Assembly: GCA_051005235.1 (NCBI GenBank)
Contig: JBPCJO010000040.1
Span: forward strand, 3,896 to 67,895
Reading direction: 5' to 3'
DNA length: 64,000 nt
Origin: JALQXV01 sp051005235
Lineage (GTDB): Bacteria; Patescibacteriota; Saccharimonadia; Saccharimonadales; 2-12-FULL-41-12
Below the pieces are notes generated by a model. It did not search any database. It saw nothing but the letters and a program-made list of their open reading frames with translations, and had not been told where the DNA came from. Each line of letters begins with the position of its first letter. The stretch's first letter is position 1. Made by a program: the position numbers and the translations under genes. Shown piece by piece: positions 1-7,008 of this stretch.

Positions 1-1
1 T

Positions 2-916
2 GGCTTTCAGATCATGTCGCTGGGTACAGGTTTTAAAAAAGTTATTAACATGTCAGCCGGCAGCGGCCAGCCAGCCATACCAAAAAAAGATCGTATGGCG
101 TGGGTCGATGACGACGGCGTAACTTTTAAATCACACATTGACGGCTCTAAGCATCGCTTTAACCCCGAACTATCAATGCAAATTCAGCACAAACTCGGCG
201 CCGATATTATGTTTGCCTTTGATGAATTAACAACGCTACATGACAGCCGCCAGTACCAAGAAGAATCTCTGGAGCAGCGTACCCACCCCTGGGCAGTTCG
301 ATCTTTGACCGAGCACCAACGCCTCACTGCCAAGTATCCCGCCAGGCCCTATCAGGCATTGTTTGGGGTAGTGCAGGGAGCCCAGTACGAAGACCTGCGC
401 CGCCATTCCGCCCGTTTTCTTGCCGGATTGGAGTTTGATGGCTTTGGCTTGGGAGGAGCCTTAACCAAAGATGGGCTCGGTGAAATAGTCCGCTGGATGG
501 TTGAAGAATTGCCCGAAGATAAGCCACGACACATGCTTGGCATTAGTGAGCCGAATGACATCTTTGATTGCATTGAGCATGGCGCCGACACCTTTGACTG
601 TGTTTCACCGGCTCGCGTCGGACGAAATGGCGCGCTCTACCTGCCAGATGGACGCATCAACATTACAAACCAAAAGTATCGCCGCGATTTCAACCCTCTC
701 GACGAATCATGCGACTGCTACACCTGCCAGCACTACACCCGAGCCTATCTTAACCATTTATTTAAAAGCCGAGAACTATTAGCGAACACACTGGCTACGA
801 TTCATAATGAGCGGTTTATCATACGCCTGGTTGATGATATTCGGCATAGCATAGAAAGCGATACGTATATCGATTTCAAAAATTTTTGGTTAAGCCGTTT
901 TTACGCAAGTACTTGA
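2..916 (+). CDS. tgt: tRNA-guanine transglycosylase (queuosine pathway), 5' end outside window
   Basis: Exchanges guanine 34 of GUN-anticodon tRNAs for the queuosine precursor base. The reading frame is open from base 2 (GFQIMSL), so the gene starts to the left of the window and 304 residues are visible. The nucleophile motif FDCVSPARVGRNG and the zinc site (C-x-C-x2-C in CDCYTC, with the His of TIHN 26 residues after the third Cys) are intact. Compared with E. coli Tgt there are about 22 extra residues between the GFQ motif and the NPELSMQIQ segment. It ends with TGA and converges on rlmH 53 bases away. The family is certain; which precursor base is used cannot be seen. Confidence 0.95.
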   Translation, partial: GFQIMSLGTGFKKVINMSAGSGQPAIPKKDRMAWVDDDGVTFKSHIDGSKHRFNPELSMQIQHKLGADIMFAFDELTTLHDSRQYQEESLEQRTHPWAVRSLTEHQRLTAKYPARPYQALFGVVQGAQYEDLRRHSARFLAGLEFDGFGLGGALTKDGLGEIVRWMVEELPEDKPRHMLGISEPNDIFDCIEHGADTFDCVSPARVGRNGALYLPDGRINITNQKYRRDFNPLDESCDCYTCQHYTRAYLNHLFKSRELLANTLATIHNERFIIRLVDDIRHSIESDTYIDFKNFWLSRFYAST

Positions 917-969
917 CACTGCCCCGCCCCTTGAGAGCCTAGACTATCGCACTTTTATGCAGCCCAGGG

Positions 970-1413
970 TTACTCGTGGTGATACTTGCCGTCAGCCATT
1001 ATGCTATACGTTCGATATAGCTGTTCGATCAGCAATAACCGAACGATCTGGTGGGGGAACACCAGCGGCGAAAGCGCCAAAATGTAATTGGCTCGACGCT
1101 GAACATCAACAGAGACACCATAGGCGCCTCCGATTCTAAAGATGAGGCGTTTAACCGATTGGTTCTGCAAAGTCTCAAGTGCATAGGCGAGCCGGTCGTT
1201 GGCCCACATTTTACCGCGCTCATCAAGCAAAATGACGGTATCGTCTGGTTTGAGCTGCTTAATAATCGCGGCGGATTCTTGCGTTACATCTGAAGAGGGA
1301 ATAAGTTGCCAACTAAAATCACAGTACTTGGTAAGCCGTTTTTCGTATTCGGCAATTGCAGTCGCCAGGTTTGGGTCGTGTTTTTTACCAACGGTTATTG
1401 TTATGATTTTCAT
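970..1413 (-). CDS. rlmH: 23S rRNA pseudouridine-1915 N3-methyltransferase (SPOUT family)
   Basis: A 147-residue protein close to the usual length of about 155. It carries the SPOUT/RlmH signatures LDERGK, GGAYGV and the C-terminal YSIMADGKYHHE. The enzyme methylates N3 of pseudouridine 1915 in helix 69 of 23S rRNA. The start is set at MKIITITVGKK, because homologues begin there and the codon lies 2 bases after the permease stop. The open frame further upstream lies inside the permease gene and is not part of this protein. It is the last gene of the ABC exporter operon and is probably co-transcribed with it. Confidence 0.92.
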   Translation of the reverse strand: MKIITITVGKKHDPNLATAIAEYEKRLTKYCDFSWQLIPSSDVTQESAAIIKQLKPDDTVILLDERGKMWANDRLAYALETLQNQSVKRLIFRIGGAYGVSVDVQRRANYILALSPLVFPHQIVRLLLIEQLYRTYSIMADGKYHHE

Positions 1414-1415
1414 AA

Positions 1416-2645
1416 TTAGTATGAGCGTAGCGCTTCTATTGGATCTTTGCGCGAGGCTTTGACGGCAGGGATTAGGCCAAACACGATACCAACCGCCACC
1501 GACACTCCGGCCGAAACAACTACCACCGGCCACGTAATAGTGGGTTCGAGGTTGGTGAGAATACGGAGCAATACATTGATGACGCCTGATAATCCAATTC
1601 CAATGGCAGCACCCCATATTGAGATAACCATGGCTTCAACCAAAAACTGGGATTGAATCTGCCGGTTGGTCGCGCCAACCGCTTTACGAATGCCAATTTC
1701 GCGCGTTCGTTCGGTCACCGAAACCAACATTACATTCATGATTCCAACTCCACCCACAAATAGAGAAACGGCAGCCATGATGGTAACCGACGTCGTTACC
1801 AGGCCCAACACACTATTAGCGACCGCGGCCATTTCATCTTGTCGCAAGACTGTAAAGTCATCTTGGCCGGCGTGATTTTCTTTTAAGCTGGCAGTTAACC
1901 CAGCAATTGTCTGGTCGATCTGACCCGGATCTTTTGGCCGGGCGAGAATTTCATAAATAGTTAAGTCATCTTTTACTAAAGCAGTGGCGCTTTCATAGGG
2001 TATAAATACGGCATTATTAAAATCTGCCTCGGGACTTAGCGGGTTAGTTGGGAAACGCTCAAACACCCCACGAACAATAAAATCCTGGCCACGTAGCTGG
2101 AAGGTTTTGCCCAGGGGTACATTTTCTTTAAATAGCTTTTCGGCAATTCCAATACCGATAACTGCCACTTTGCGGTCTTTATCGGTTTCGCCAAAGAAAT
2201 TTCCAAATTCTACGCTCTGGTTAATAACTTTGGGTAAATTTTGATCAGTCGCCATAATAAAAGCTTGGTTTAAATGTTCTTCGCCGATAGACGGCGTGCC
2301 AGAGATAATACTCAGTGGTACGGCAACACTGATATCAGGATTTTTCTGGACTGACTGTAGGTCTTTATTGGTAACTTTACTGGCTGACAAGAACGATAAG
2401 ATATTTATACCATCAATATTGCCAGCCGCATCACGCTTAACCAGCGAGCCTGGCCGTATCGTAATTAAATCGTTGCCCACAATATTGGTTTGGCCAGATA
2501 CCTGACGTTTCACGCCTTCGCCTAAACTTACAGTCGTGATCACACTTACAACGCCAATAATTATACCTAGCATAGTGAGGAAGCTGCGGAACCGGGCAGC
2601 CTTAATTGAGGATCTTGCCATGCGCAGATGTTCAGACAGCATCAT
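1416..2645 (-). CDS. ABC transporter permease, MacB/FtsX family
   Basis: A 409-residue integral membrane protein. An N-terminal transmembrane segment (about 22-45, LTMLGIIIGVVSVITT) is followed by a large extracytoplasmic MacB-type domain (about 50-270). Three C-terminal FtsX helices follow, with the conserved cytoplasmic motif TRTREIGIRKAVGA near 310. Such permeases pair with an ATPase to drive mechanotransmission or export of peptides, lipoproteins or drugs; the substrate cannot be inferred. Two adjacent ATG codons are possible starts. The first overlaps the ATPase stop as ATGA, which indicates translational coupling. Confidence 0.9.
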   Translation of the reverse strand: MMLSEHLRMARSSIKAARFRSFLTMLGIIIGVVSVITTVSLGEGVKRQVSGQTNIVGNDLITIRPGSLVKRDAAGNIDGINILSFLSASKVTNKDLQSVQKNPDISVAVPLSIISGTPSIGEEHLNQAFIMATDQNLPKVINQSVEFGNFFGETDKDRKVAVIGIGIAEKLFKENVPLGKTFQLRGQDFIVRGVFERFPTNPLSPEADFNNAVFIPYESATALVKDDLTIYEILARPKDPGQIDQTIAGLTASLKENHAGQDDFTVLRQDEMAAVANSVLGLVTTSVTIMAAVSLFVGGVGIMNVMLVSVTERTREIGIRKAVGATNRQIQSQFLVEAMVISIWGAAIGIGLSGVINVLLRILTNLEPTITWPVVVVSAGVSVAVGIVFGLIPAVKASRKDPIEALRSY

Positions 2646-3520
2646 TTCTTAGCCCTCCGCGGCGCGTGTTTAGTGGGTAATCGGGTTCGCTTCTTGGTTG
2701 ATGTACGCCTGCGCGGTCTATCATCACCATGCTTGGGAATTTCGCTAATTAGCGCCGAGACGCCGGCCAGATCTTCTTCGCTGAGGTCTTTTGGAACAAA
2801 TACCACCGTTTGCTCAGCACTCTTGGCGACTTCACCTAACTTAGTTTTTTCGTCACGTACAATATTGCCATCATACATATACAGTACTCGAGTCGCGTAG
2901 CGGGTTAACTCTGGGTTATGGGTCACCATCAAGATAGTATTGCCCATGCGGTGCACTTCGTTTAATAACTCCATGACCAGCCGGGAGGAGGCACTGTCGA
3001 GGTTACCGGTTGGCTCGTCAGCAATTAAGATTTTTGGCTCGTTCACCAAGGCGCGGGCAATCGTGACACGCTGCACCTGGCCGCCGCTCAGCTGGTGGGG
3101 CAGGTAATACGCCCGATTGCTCAGCCCAACGCGCTCTAGCATGGCGTGGGCGAGCTTGAGGCGCCGTCCGGTCCGCTTGCCCTTATACGTCAGCGGCAAC
3201 GCAACATTTTCGAGGGCAGTAAGTTTAGAGATCAAGCTCGAAAATTGAAACACAAAGCCAATTTTGTCACGCCGCGTTTTAGCGCGCCCATTGGTACTCA
3301 ATTTTTCTACCGAACGCCCGTCTAGCCGATAGATTCCGTGCGTCGGCCGGTCAAGCATACCGATAATACTCATCAGAGACGATTTACCAGATCCGCTCGG
3401 TCCCATAATCGCCACAAACTCACCTTTTTCAACGCTCAGACTCACTTCTTCGAGCGCAACAGTGGTTGCGTCACCGAAGCCATACAGTTTGCTGACGTCC
3501 TTTAACTCGATAATTGGCAT
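2642..3520 (-). CDS. ABC transporter ATP-binding protein, MacB/LolD type
   Basis: A 292-residue ATPase and partner of the downstream FtsX-type permease. Walker A is GPSGSGKSS (about 40), the signature LSGGQVQRV (about 144) and Walker B ILIADEPTG (about 164), followed by an H-loop His. After the core (about 225 residues) there is an unusual tail of about 65 residues ending in a strongly basic stretch (RPRRRTSTKKRTRL), which is not needed for ATPase function in the family. The start follows a TAGAAT -10 element by 7 bases, suggesting a leaderless mRNA. It is the first gene of the ATPase-permease-rlmH operon. Confidence 0.92.
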   Translation of the reverse strand: MPIIELKDVSKLYGFGDATTVALEEVSLSVEKGEFVAIMGPSGSGKSSLMSIIGMLDRPTHGIYRLDGRSVEKLSTNGRAKTRRDKIGFVFQFSSLISKLTALENVALPLTYKGKRTGRRLKLAHAMLERVGLSNRAYYLPHQLSGGQVQRVTIARALVNEPKILIADEPTGNLDSASSRLVMELLNEVHRMGNTILMVTHNPELTRYATRVLYMYDGNIVRDEKTKLGEVAKSAEQTVVFVPKDLSEEDLAGVSALISEIPKHGDDRPRRRTSTKKRTRLPTKHAPRRAKK

Positions 3521-3527
3521 TATGTCT

Positions 3528-3533
3528 ATTCTA
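3528..3533 (-). promoter_or_regulatory. -10 element of the ABC exporter operon (leaderless type)
   Basis: Reads TAGAAT on the minus strand, followed by 7 bases and then the ATG of the ATPase gene. No Shine-Dalgarno sequence fits in between. This matches the -10/start spacing seen at many other genes here. Confidence 0.6.
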
Positions 3534-3626
3534 CGCTGTAATTAGCATCTATAACAGGGGTTTTGTAGTAAAATTATCTTTGCAGCTGTTTATTTTAATA
3601 ATTTGTTAGTGCCTAGTTGTGACAAC

Positions 3627-3793
3627 GTATAGCTAATCCAAAACAAAATCTGCAGAATTAGGCTGATGGATCAGTGAGTTAAATAGGTTCATTTTGATTG
3701 AGGCATATCGGTAGATATGGCGAGTGAGGAAAGAACCTATTTAGCCACTGAGGCGCAGTCTAAAATGCAGATTTTGCTTTGGAATGGCTATAC
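3627..3793. repeat. Repeat family C: 167-bp element with inverted ends
   Basis: The ends are inverted copies of GTATAGCYAWTCCAAARCAA. The inside is a long imperfect hairpin including TAAATAGGTTC/GAACCTATTTA and CATATC/GATATG. A closely matching copy of the inner 140 bases lies at 54669-54810. There is no coding frame. It looks like a MITE or a mobile structured repeat. Together with the family A palindrome and the tRNA-Ser promoter it fills the 360-base gap between the ABC exporter promoter and tRNA-Ser. Confidence 0.7.
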
Positions 3794-3806
3794 ACTTGTG
3801 TTTCGC

Positions 3807-3853
3807 TACTATACTAGCGTTTCATTAAACGTTCATGAAACGCTAGTATAGTA
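3807..3853. repeat. Repeat family A palindrome, copy 1
   Basis: Two perfect 19-base arms (TACTATACTAGCGTTTCAT and its complement) around a 9-base centre. The same scaffold recurs at 31871, 34477, 37115 and 39176. There is no U-tract, so it is not an ordinary terminator. Confidence 0.75.
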
Positions 3854-3864
3854 CTGGGTTACGG

Positions 3865-3870
3865 TATACT
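3865..3870 (+). promoter_or_regulatory. -10 element of tRNA-Ser
   Basis: TATACT lies 10 bases before the first base of tRNA-Ser, directly after a family A palindrome. No good -35 is seen because that position falls in the palindrome. Confidence 0.5.
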
Positions 3871-3880
3871 AATGTCTTAT

Positions 3881-3970
3881 GGAGGGGTCGCCTAGTGGCC
3901 TATGGCGCCGCCTTGGAAAGGCGGTTTGGGAGCAATCTCATCGAGGGTTCGAATCCCTCTCCCTCCGCCA
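3881..3970 (+). tRNA. tRNA-Ser (anticodon GGA), CCA encoded
   Basis: A 90-base gene with acceptor stem GGAGGG/CCCTCC and an anticodon stem-loop with GGA in CCTTGGAAAGG. A long variable arm typical of class II tRNA (about TTTGGGAGCAATCTCAT) and a T-arm GGGTTCGAATCCC follow. The 3' CCA is encoded. It reads UCC/UCU serine codons. A terminator hairpin starts at the next base, and the last 18 bases of the gene are repeated at 4124-4141. Confidence 0.96.
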
Positions 3971-4006
3971 TCTAAAAAGGACCGAGCAAAGCCGGTCCTT
4001 TTTAGA
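3971..4006 (+). terminator. Rho-independent terminator of tRNA-Ser
   Basis: A 14-base-pair stem (TCTAAAAAGGACCG with CGGTCCTTTTTAGA), an 8-base loop and a T-run inside the 3' arm. It starts immediately after the tRNA CCA. Confidence 0.85.
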
Positions 4007-4009
4007 TGC

Positions 4010-4141
4010 ACGGGTAAGGGGATGCGAACCCGAAGGGTTCGGCGGACGACGACCGGAGAGCAAGCAAATGGGTACATTTGCTTGCCGAGCACCGCAGGAA
4101 GGAGCGCGGCGAAGCCACGCGATATCCCTCTCCCTCCGCCA
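4010..4141 (+). repeat. Post-tRNA cassette ending in a copy of the tRNA-Ser 3' end
   Basis: A non-coding, hairpin-rich stretch. It holds GGGATGCGAACCC, an inverted near-copy of the tRNA T-arm, and a perfect 11-base hairpin GCAAGCAAATG/CATTTGCTTGC. It ends (4124-4141) with an exact 18-base direct copy of the tRNA 3' end including CCA. The same order of parts follows tRNA-Glu at 26798-26985. It could be a remnant of integration at the tRNA, or a structured processed RNA. Apparent open frames here are not believable genes. Confidence 0.65.
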
Positions 4142-4160
4142 AATTGTTTTATATATCCGC

Positions 4161-4382
4161 TTAAATGATTCGTCGGTGTCTGCTCATAGAAAGAATAGAA
4201 TTGTGAAGCGCAGCAACACTAAAACGCCTCTGGCGGTCTTGAATCTGCTTCCGTTCCTCGGACGAAAGCTCTGATATCTCAGGCGGCGGCACATCTGTGG
4301 ACGCATCTAGTTGACCAGGATGGAACTCTGCGCTTAAACGTGTGAGAGGATCGGGTTGAATATCTTTATTTGTATAAACCAT
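4161..4382 (-). CDS. Small hypothetical protein
   Basis: A 73-residue frame (MVYTNKDIQPDPLTRLSAEF...) rich in charged and proline residues, with no membrane segment or recognisable domain. It begins with ATG and ends close to the post-tRNA cassette. It stands alone between tRNA-Ser and pyrH, with about 80 empty bases upstream. There is no clear Shine-Dalgarno site and only weak -10-like sequence. It could be a real small gene or chance coding; codon use is compatible with the neighbours. Confidence 0.4.
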   Translation of the reverse strand: MVYTNKDIQPDPLTRLSAEFHPGQLDASTDVPPPEISELSSEERKQIQDRQRRFSVAALHNSILSMSRHRRII

Positions 4383-4462
4383 GAGTACTATCTTAACTCG
4401 TGGTTTTTAATATGCCTGTTAGAAATATCACTGCATACTGTTAGTTATCTTACAAGAATGTC

Positions 4463-5170
4463 TTAGCTAATTTTGGTACCAATGTCTTTACCAGAGACGG
4501 CGTCGTGAATAGCATTTTCGGAAGTCGCATTAAATACAACGACTTTCATACCGTGCTCCATGGCCAGGCCAATCGCGGCTTTGTCCATGACTTTGATGCT
4601 GGCATTCTCGACGGCATGTTGAAAATCAAGCGTCTGATAGCGGATTGCGTCATCGTGGTGAGCCGGGTCTTTATCGTACACACCATCAACCTTTGTGGCC
4701 TTAAGAACAACTTGACAGTCAAGTTCAAGAGCCAGGGCAACGGCAGCGGTGTCAGTAGTTAAATATGGTCGGCCAATCCCGCCCGCCACAATTACCACCC
4801 GATCTTTTTCGAGATGTTTATTAGCTAATCGATGTACAAATGGTTCAGCAACCTGCTGGGCGAAGATATTACTAAGACAGCGCGTTTTAAGCCCTCGGTC
4901 TTCAAAAATATCGGTCAGCGCCAATGCGTTAATCAAAGTCGCTAACATACCCATGTGGTCAGCGGTAACGCGTTGAATGCCGTGGCCGGCCGTCTGGGCG
5001 CCACGTACAAAGTTACCGCCACCAACCATAATCACTACCTCGGTGCCAGAATCGACGGCCTTTTTAACTTCGGCCGCAAACCAAGCGGCCTGCTCGGGAT
5101 CTATACCATTGTCGTACTTACCAGCCAGTTGTTCACCAGAGAGTTTAAGAAGAACTCGTTTATATGCCAT
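4463..5170 (-). CDS. pyrH: UMP kinase
   Basis: A 235-residue amino-acid kinase that phosphorylates UMP to UDP in pyrimidine nucleotide synthesis. The N-terminal YKRVLLKLSGE, the GGGNFVRG nucleotide-site motif and the DHMGMLATLINALAL segment are diagnostic, and length matches the bacterial hexameric enzyme. The start is MAYKRV; the longer open frame upstream runs through the promoter. A TATAAT -10 ends 9 bases before this ATG, so the mRNA should be almost leaderless. It stands alone rather than in the common tsf-pyrH-frr order. Confidence 0.95.
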   Translation of the reverse strand: MAYKRVLLKLSGEQLAGKYDNGIDPEQAAWFAAEVKKAVDSGTEVVIMVGGGNFVRGAQTAGHGIQRVTADHMGMLATLINALALTDIFEDRGLKTRCLSNIFAQQVAEPFVHRLANKHLEKDRVVIVAGGIGRPYLTTDTAAVALALELDCQVVLKATKVDGVYDKDPAHHDDAIRYQTLDFQHAVENASIKVMDKAAIGLAMEHGMKVVVFNATSENAIHDAVSGKDIGTKIS

Positions 5171-5179
5171 TAAATGAAA

Positions 5180-5185
5180 ATTATA
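5180..5185 (-). promoter_or_regulatory. -10 element of pyrH
   Basis: TATAAT on the minus strand, 9 bases from the pyrH ATG. There is no room for a ribosome-binding site. Confidence 0.65.
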
Positions 5186-5239
5186 GCAGAACTGTGGAAA
5201 AACTCGACACGATTTCATAAAGATTTAATCTTTGGTTGC

Positions 5240-5245
5240 TACAGT
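5240..5245 (+). promoter_or_regulatory. -10 element of the coiled-coil gene pair
   Basis: TACAGT followed by 7 bases and ATG at 5253. The spacing matches other leaderless starts in the window and decides the start over an upstream in-frame TTG. Confidence 0.5.
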
Positions 5246-5252
5246 TAATTAT

Positions 5253-5522
5253 ATGAACGGCAAACTCATGCACGATGAATCAGGTTACGGTGTACTGTTA
5301 GAGCAGATTATCCACCAAAACGACGTATTGCTCGAAAATATGGGCGAAATGCGTGATTCAGTACGGCTGATTCCTTCTATAATAATCAGGCTCACCACAA
5401 TCGAGCAGGCAGTAGACACCCTTACTTTTGCTGTTACCGAAACAAACCGTGAGCTGCGACTTACCAACACAACAGTCGCCAACCACGAAGACCGCATTAC
5501 CGTACTGGAGCAACCAACATGA
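5253..5522 (+). CDS. Small helical (coiled-coil-like) protein
   Basis: Eighty-nine residues starting MNGKLMHDESGYG. It is predominantly helical by composition, with hydrophobic residues at heptad-like spacing (LLEQIIHQNDVLLENM; LTTIEQAVDTLTFAV). It has no signal peptide or membrane segment. The ATG at 5253 is chosen because it lies 7 bases after a TACAGT -10. Its stop overlaps the next start as ATGA, so the two proteins are translationally coupled and probably act together. Both share the motif TNRE(L/M)R near their ends, suggesting a common origin. Function unknown. Confidence 0.65.
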   Translation: MNGKLMHDESGYGVLLEQIIHQNDVLLENMGEMRDSVRLIPSIIIRLTTIEQAVDTLTFAVTETNRELRLTNTTVANHEDRITVLEQPT

Positions 5523-5947
5523 GTGAAGCTGACCGTCTCTTTTTTATCGAGCAAATGGATGACACAGTTCGGCTTATCGGCGAAATGATCGCGCCGTTAG
5601 CCGAAGATATTGCCTGGATGAAGCCAAAAGTCGCAGAGATAGACGGCATCAAGGCCGATATTAGCATGATGAAACTGGCACTCACCGATACAAATAAGGA
5701 CTTGGGCGCTATGCGGGTTGATATTCGTGAGTTACGCGTAGACGTGAACGAGTTACGTACAGATGTTAACGTATTGCGTACGGACGTAAATGGTTTACGT
5801 GTAGACGTGAACGAGTTGCGCACAGATGTTGACGTGTTACGTACAGATGTTAATGGAATACGCGTAGATCTTACCCAAACAAACCGCGAAATGCGGCGTC
5901 AAAATAATACTACTGAGCGGCGCTTAGTGGCACTTGAACACGCCTAG
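5519..5947 (+). CDS. Coiled-coil protein with perfect seven-residue repeats
   Basis: A 142-residue protein. After a variable N-terminus (1-65), residues about 66-115 consist of seven tandem heptads of the type LRTDVNE/LRVDVNG, ending IRVDLTQTNREMRR. The DNA shows the same 21-base periodicity. Such an uninterrupted hydrophobic-polar pattern predicts a parallel coiled coil or a short trimeric stalk. There is no signal peptide, so it is probably cytoplasmic. It is translationally coupled to the preceding small helical protein. Function is not recognised; repeat number may vary between strains by slippage. Confidence 0.75.
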   Translation: MSEADRLFFIEQMDDTVRLIGEMIAPLAEDIAWMKPKVAEIDGIKADISMMKLALTDTNKDLGAMRVDIRELRVDVNELRTDVNVLRTDVNGLRVDVNELRTDVDVLRTDVNGIRVDLTQTNREMRRQNNTTERRLVALEHA

Positions 5948-5989
5948 AATCTGGCGAACTTCCTGATAGAATTTTCTGTAATTTGACGC

Positions 5990-5995
5990 TATACT
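5990..5995 (+). promoter_or_regulatory. -10 element of xth
   Basis: TATACT followed by 7 bases and the ATG of the exonuclease III gene. There is no Shine-Dalgarno sequence in the 7-base gap. Confidence 0.6.
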
Positions 5996-6002
5996 ACTAC
6001 TG

Positions 6003-6806
6003 ATGAAAATCTACTCCTGGAACGTTAATGGCATACGGGCCGTCTGGAACAAAGGCATGTTCCAAAAGTTTATCGAAGAGCACGATCCAGACATTTTGTG
6101 CTTGCAAGAAACCAAAGCCCAAGAGGAGCAATCAGAGGTAGACATACAGAGCTACCACGAGTACTGGAACTCCGCGGTTAAAAAAGGCTACTCCGGAACA
6201 GCCATTTTTACAAAAACCAAGCCGCTTGAAGTATTTAACGGTTTTCCTGATGTTATCGCCAAAAAGTATACCGCGATGGCCGATACATACGGCGATCCGC
6301 TACAAGAGGGCAGAGTGCTTACCGCCGAGTTCGAGGATTTCTATATAGTAACCGTCTACACACCGAACTCAAAAGGTGATCTCGGCCGCCTCAAACTGCG
6401 TCACGAACAGTGGGATAAAGCTTTTTTAGACTATGTAAAATTATTGGAGCTAAAAAAGCCAGTGATTTTTTGTGGTGATTTAAACGTTGCCCATACCGAA
6501 GATGACCTTGCCAACCCCAAACCTAACATCGGTAAGCATGGTTTTACCGACGAGGAACGTGCCGGATTCCAGAATTTTCTAGATAATGGCTTTGTCGACT
6601 CCTTTCGTATGTTTACCCAAGGTAACGGCCATTACAGTTGGTGGACCCACTGGGCCAACGCCCGTGCCAGGAACGTCGGCTGGCGCATCGACTACTTTAT
6701 GGTCTCAAAAAGCTTGCAACCACAGGTCAAAGAAGCAAAGATTCACGCTGATGTAATGGGTTCCGACCACTGTCCAGTCAGTATCACACTAACAACTGGT
6801 TCTTAA
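6003..6806 (+). CDS. xth: Exodeoxyribonuclease III / AP endonuclease
   Basis: A 267-residue Mg-dependent AP endonuclease of the ExoIII (EEP) family, acting in base-excision repair. Motifs appear in order: YSWNVNGIRA (1-12), LQETKAQ with catalytic Glu (about 35), YTPNSKGDLGRL (about 120), GDLNVAHTEDDL with the Asp/Asn pair (about 160), WRIDYF (about 230) and GSDHCPV with the catalytic Asp-His (about 255). All catalytic residues are present and the length is normal. It is a single-gene unit with a -10 7 bases before the ATG, so probably leaderless. Confidence 0.96.
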   Translation: MKIYSWNVNGIRAVWNKGMFQKFIEEHDPDILCLQETKAQEEQSEVDIQSYHEYWNSAVKKGYSGTAIFTKTKPLEVFNGFPDVIAKKYTAMADTYGDPLQEGRVLTAEFEDFYIVTVYTPNSKGDLGRLKLRHEQWDKAFLDYVKLLELKKPVIFCGDLNVAHTEDDLANPKPNIGKHGFTDEERAGFQNFLDNGFVDSFRMFTQGNGHYSWWTHWANARARNVGWRIDYFMVSKSLQPQVKEAKIHADVMGSDHCPVSITLTTGS

Positions 6807-6844
6807 GAGCCAAGTTCTAAAATAAGCACATCTTTGACGAACTA

Positions 6845-6853
6845 TGATATAAT
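6845..6853 (+). promoter_or_regulatory. Extended -10 promoter of the DAHP synthase leader
   Basis: TGA-TATAAT, an extended -10 (TGn) with a consensus hexamer at 6848-6853, 6 bases before the ATG of the leader peptide. TTGACG lies only 8 bases upstream, too close for a normal -35. The same TTGAC-8-TATAAT arrangement recurs at 14060-14079. Confidence 0.7.
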
Positions 6854-6859
6854 AAATGC

Positions 6860-6937
6860 ATGATTAAGCGTTATTTTGGATTTTTCTGGTTTACCGGCCC
6901 CCAACTGGCGGTTAGTCTTGTGCGTATCAAAAAATAA
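6860..6937 (+). CDS. Aromatic-rich leader peptide controlling DAHP synthase
   Basis: A 25-codon frame, ATG to TAA. Residues 5-11 are YFGFFWF: one Tyr, four Phe and one Trp in seven codons, followed by TGPQLAVS. It lies between a strong promoter and an intrinsic terminator upstream of DAHP synthase, the first enzyme of aromatic amino-acid synthesis. Codons 16-18 (6906-6912, TGGCGGT) are identical to the 3' arm of the terminator and can pair with its 5' arm instead. This is the architecture of classical ribosome-stalling attenuation: scarcity of charged Phe, Tyr or Trp tRNA should favour the antiterminator. The mechanism is inferred from sequence only. Confidence 0.8.
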   Translation: MIKRYFGFFWFTGPQLAVSLVRIKK

Positions 6938-6982
6938 ATACAATCTTATACGACAACACACCGCCACAATGGCGGTTTTTTA
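6906..6982 (+). terminator. Attenuator: terminator with competing antiterminator segment
   Basis: Terminator stem ACCGCCA (6960-6966) and TGGCGGT (6970-6976), loop CAA, T-run 6976-6981. The segment 6906-6912 repeats the 3' arm exactly and, if free of ribosomes, pairs with 6960-6966 and blocks the terminator. The stem is short (7 pairs), which suits a regulated terminator. Confidence 0.8.
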
Positions 6983-7008
6983 ATGTAAACGAAATAAGGA
7001 TAAGAACT

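Noticed and set aside
352..591. Antisense open frames within tgt, topA, der, murG and other genes
   Set aside because: They follow from the codon usage of the real genes, lack ribosome sites and show no family features.
3879..4274. Long open frames on both strands across tRNA-Ser and its cassette
   Set aside because: They run through a clear tRNA gene and its terminator, and the translated residues simply mirror the tRNA and cassette repeats.
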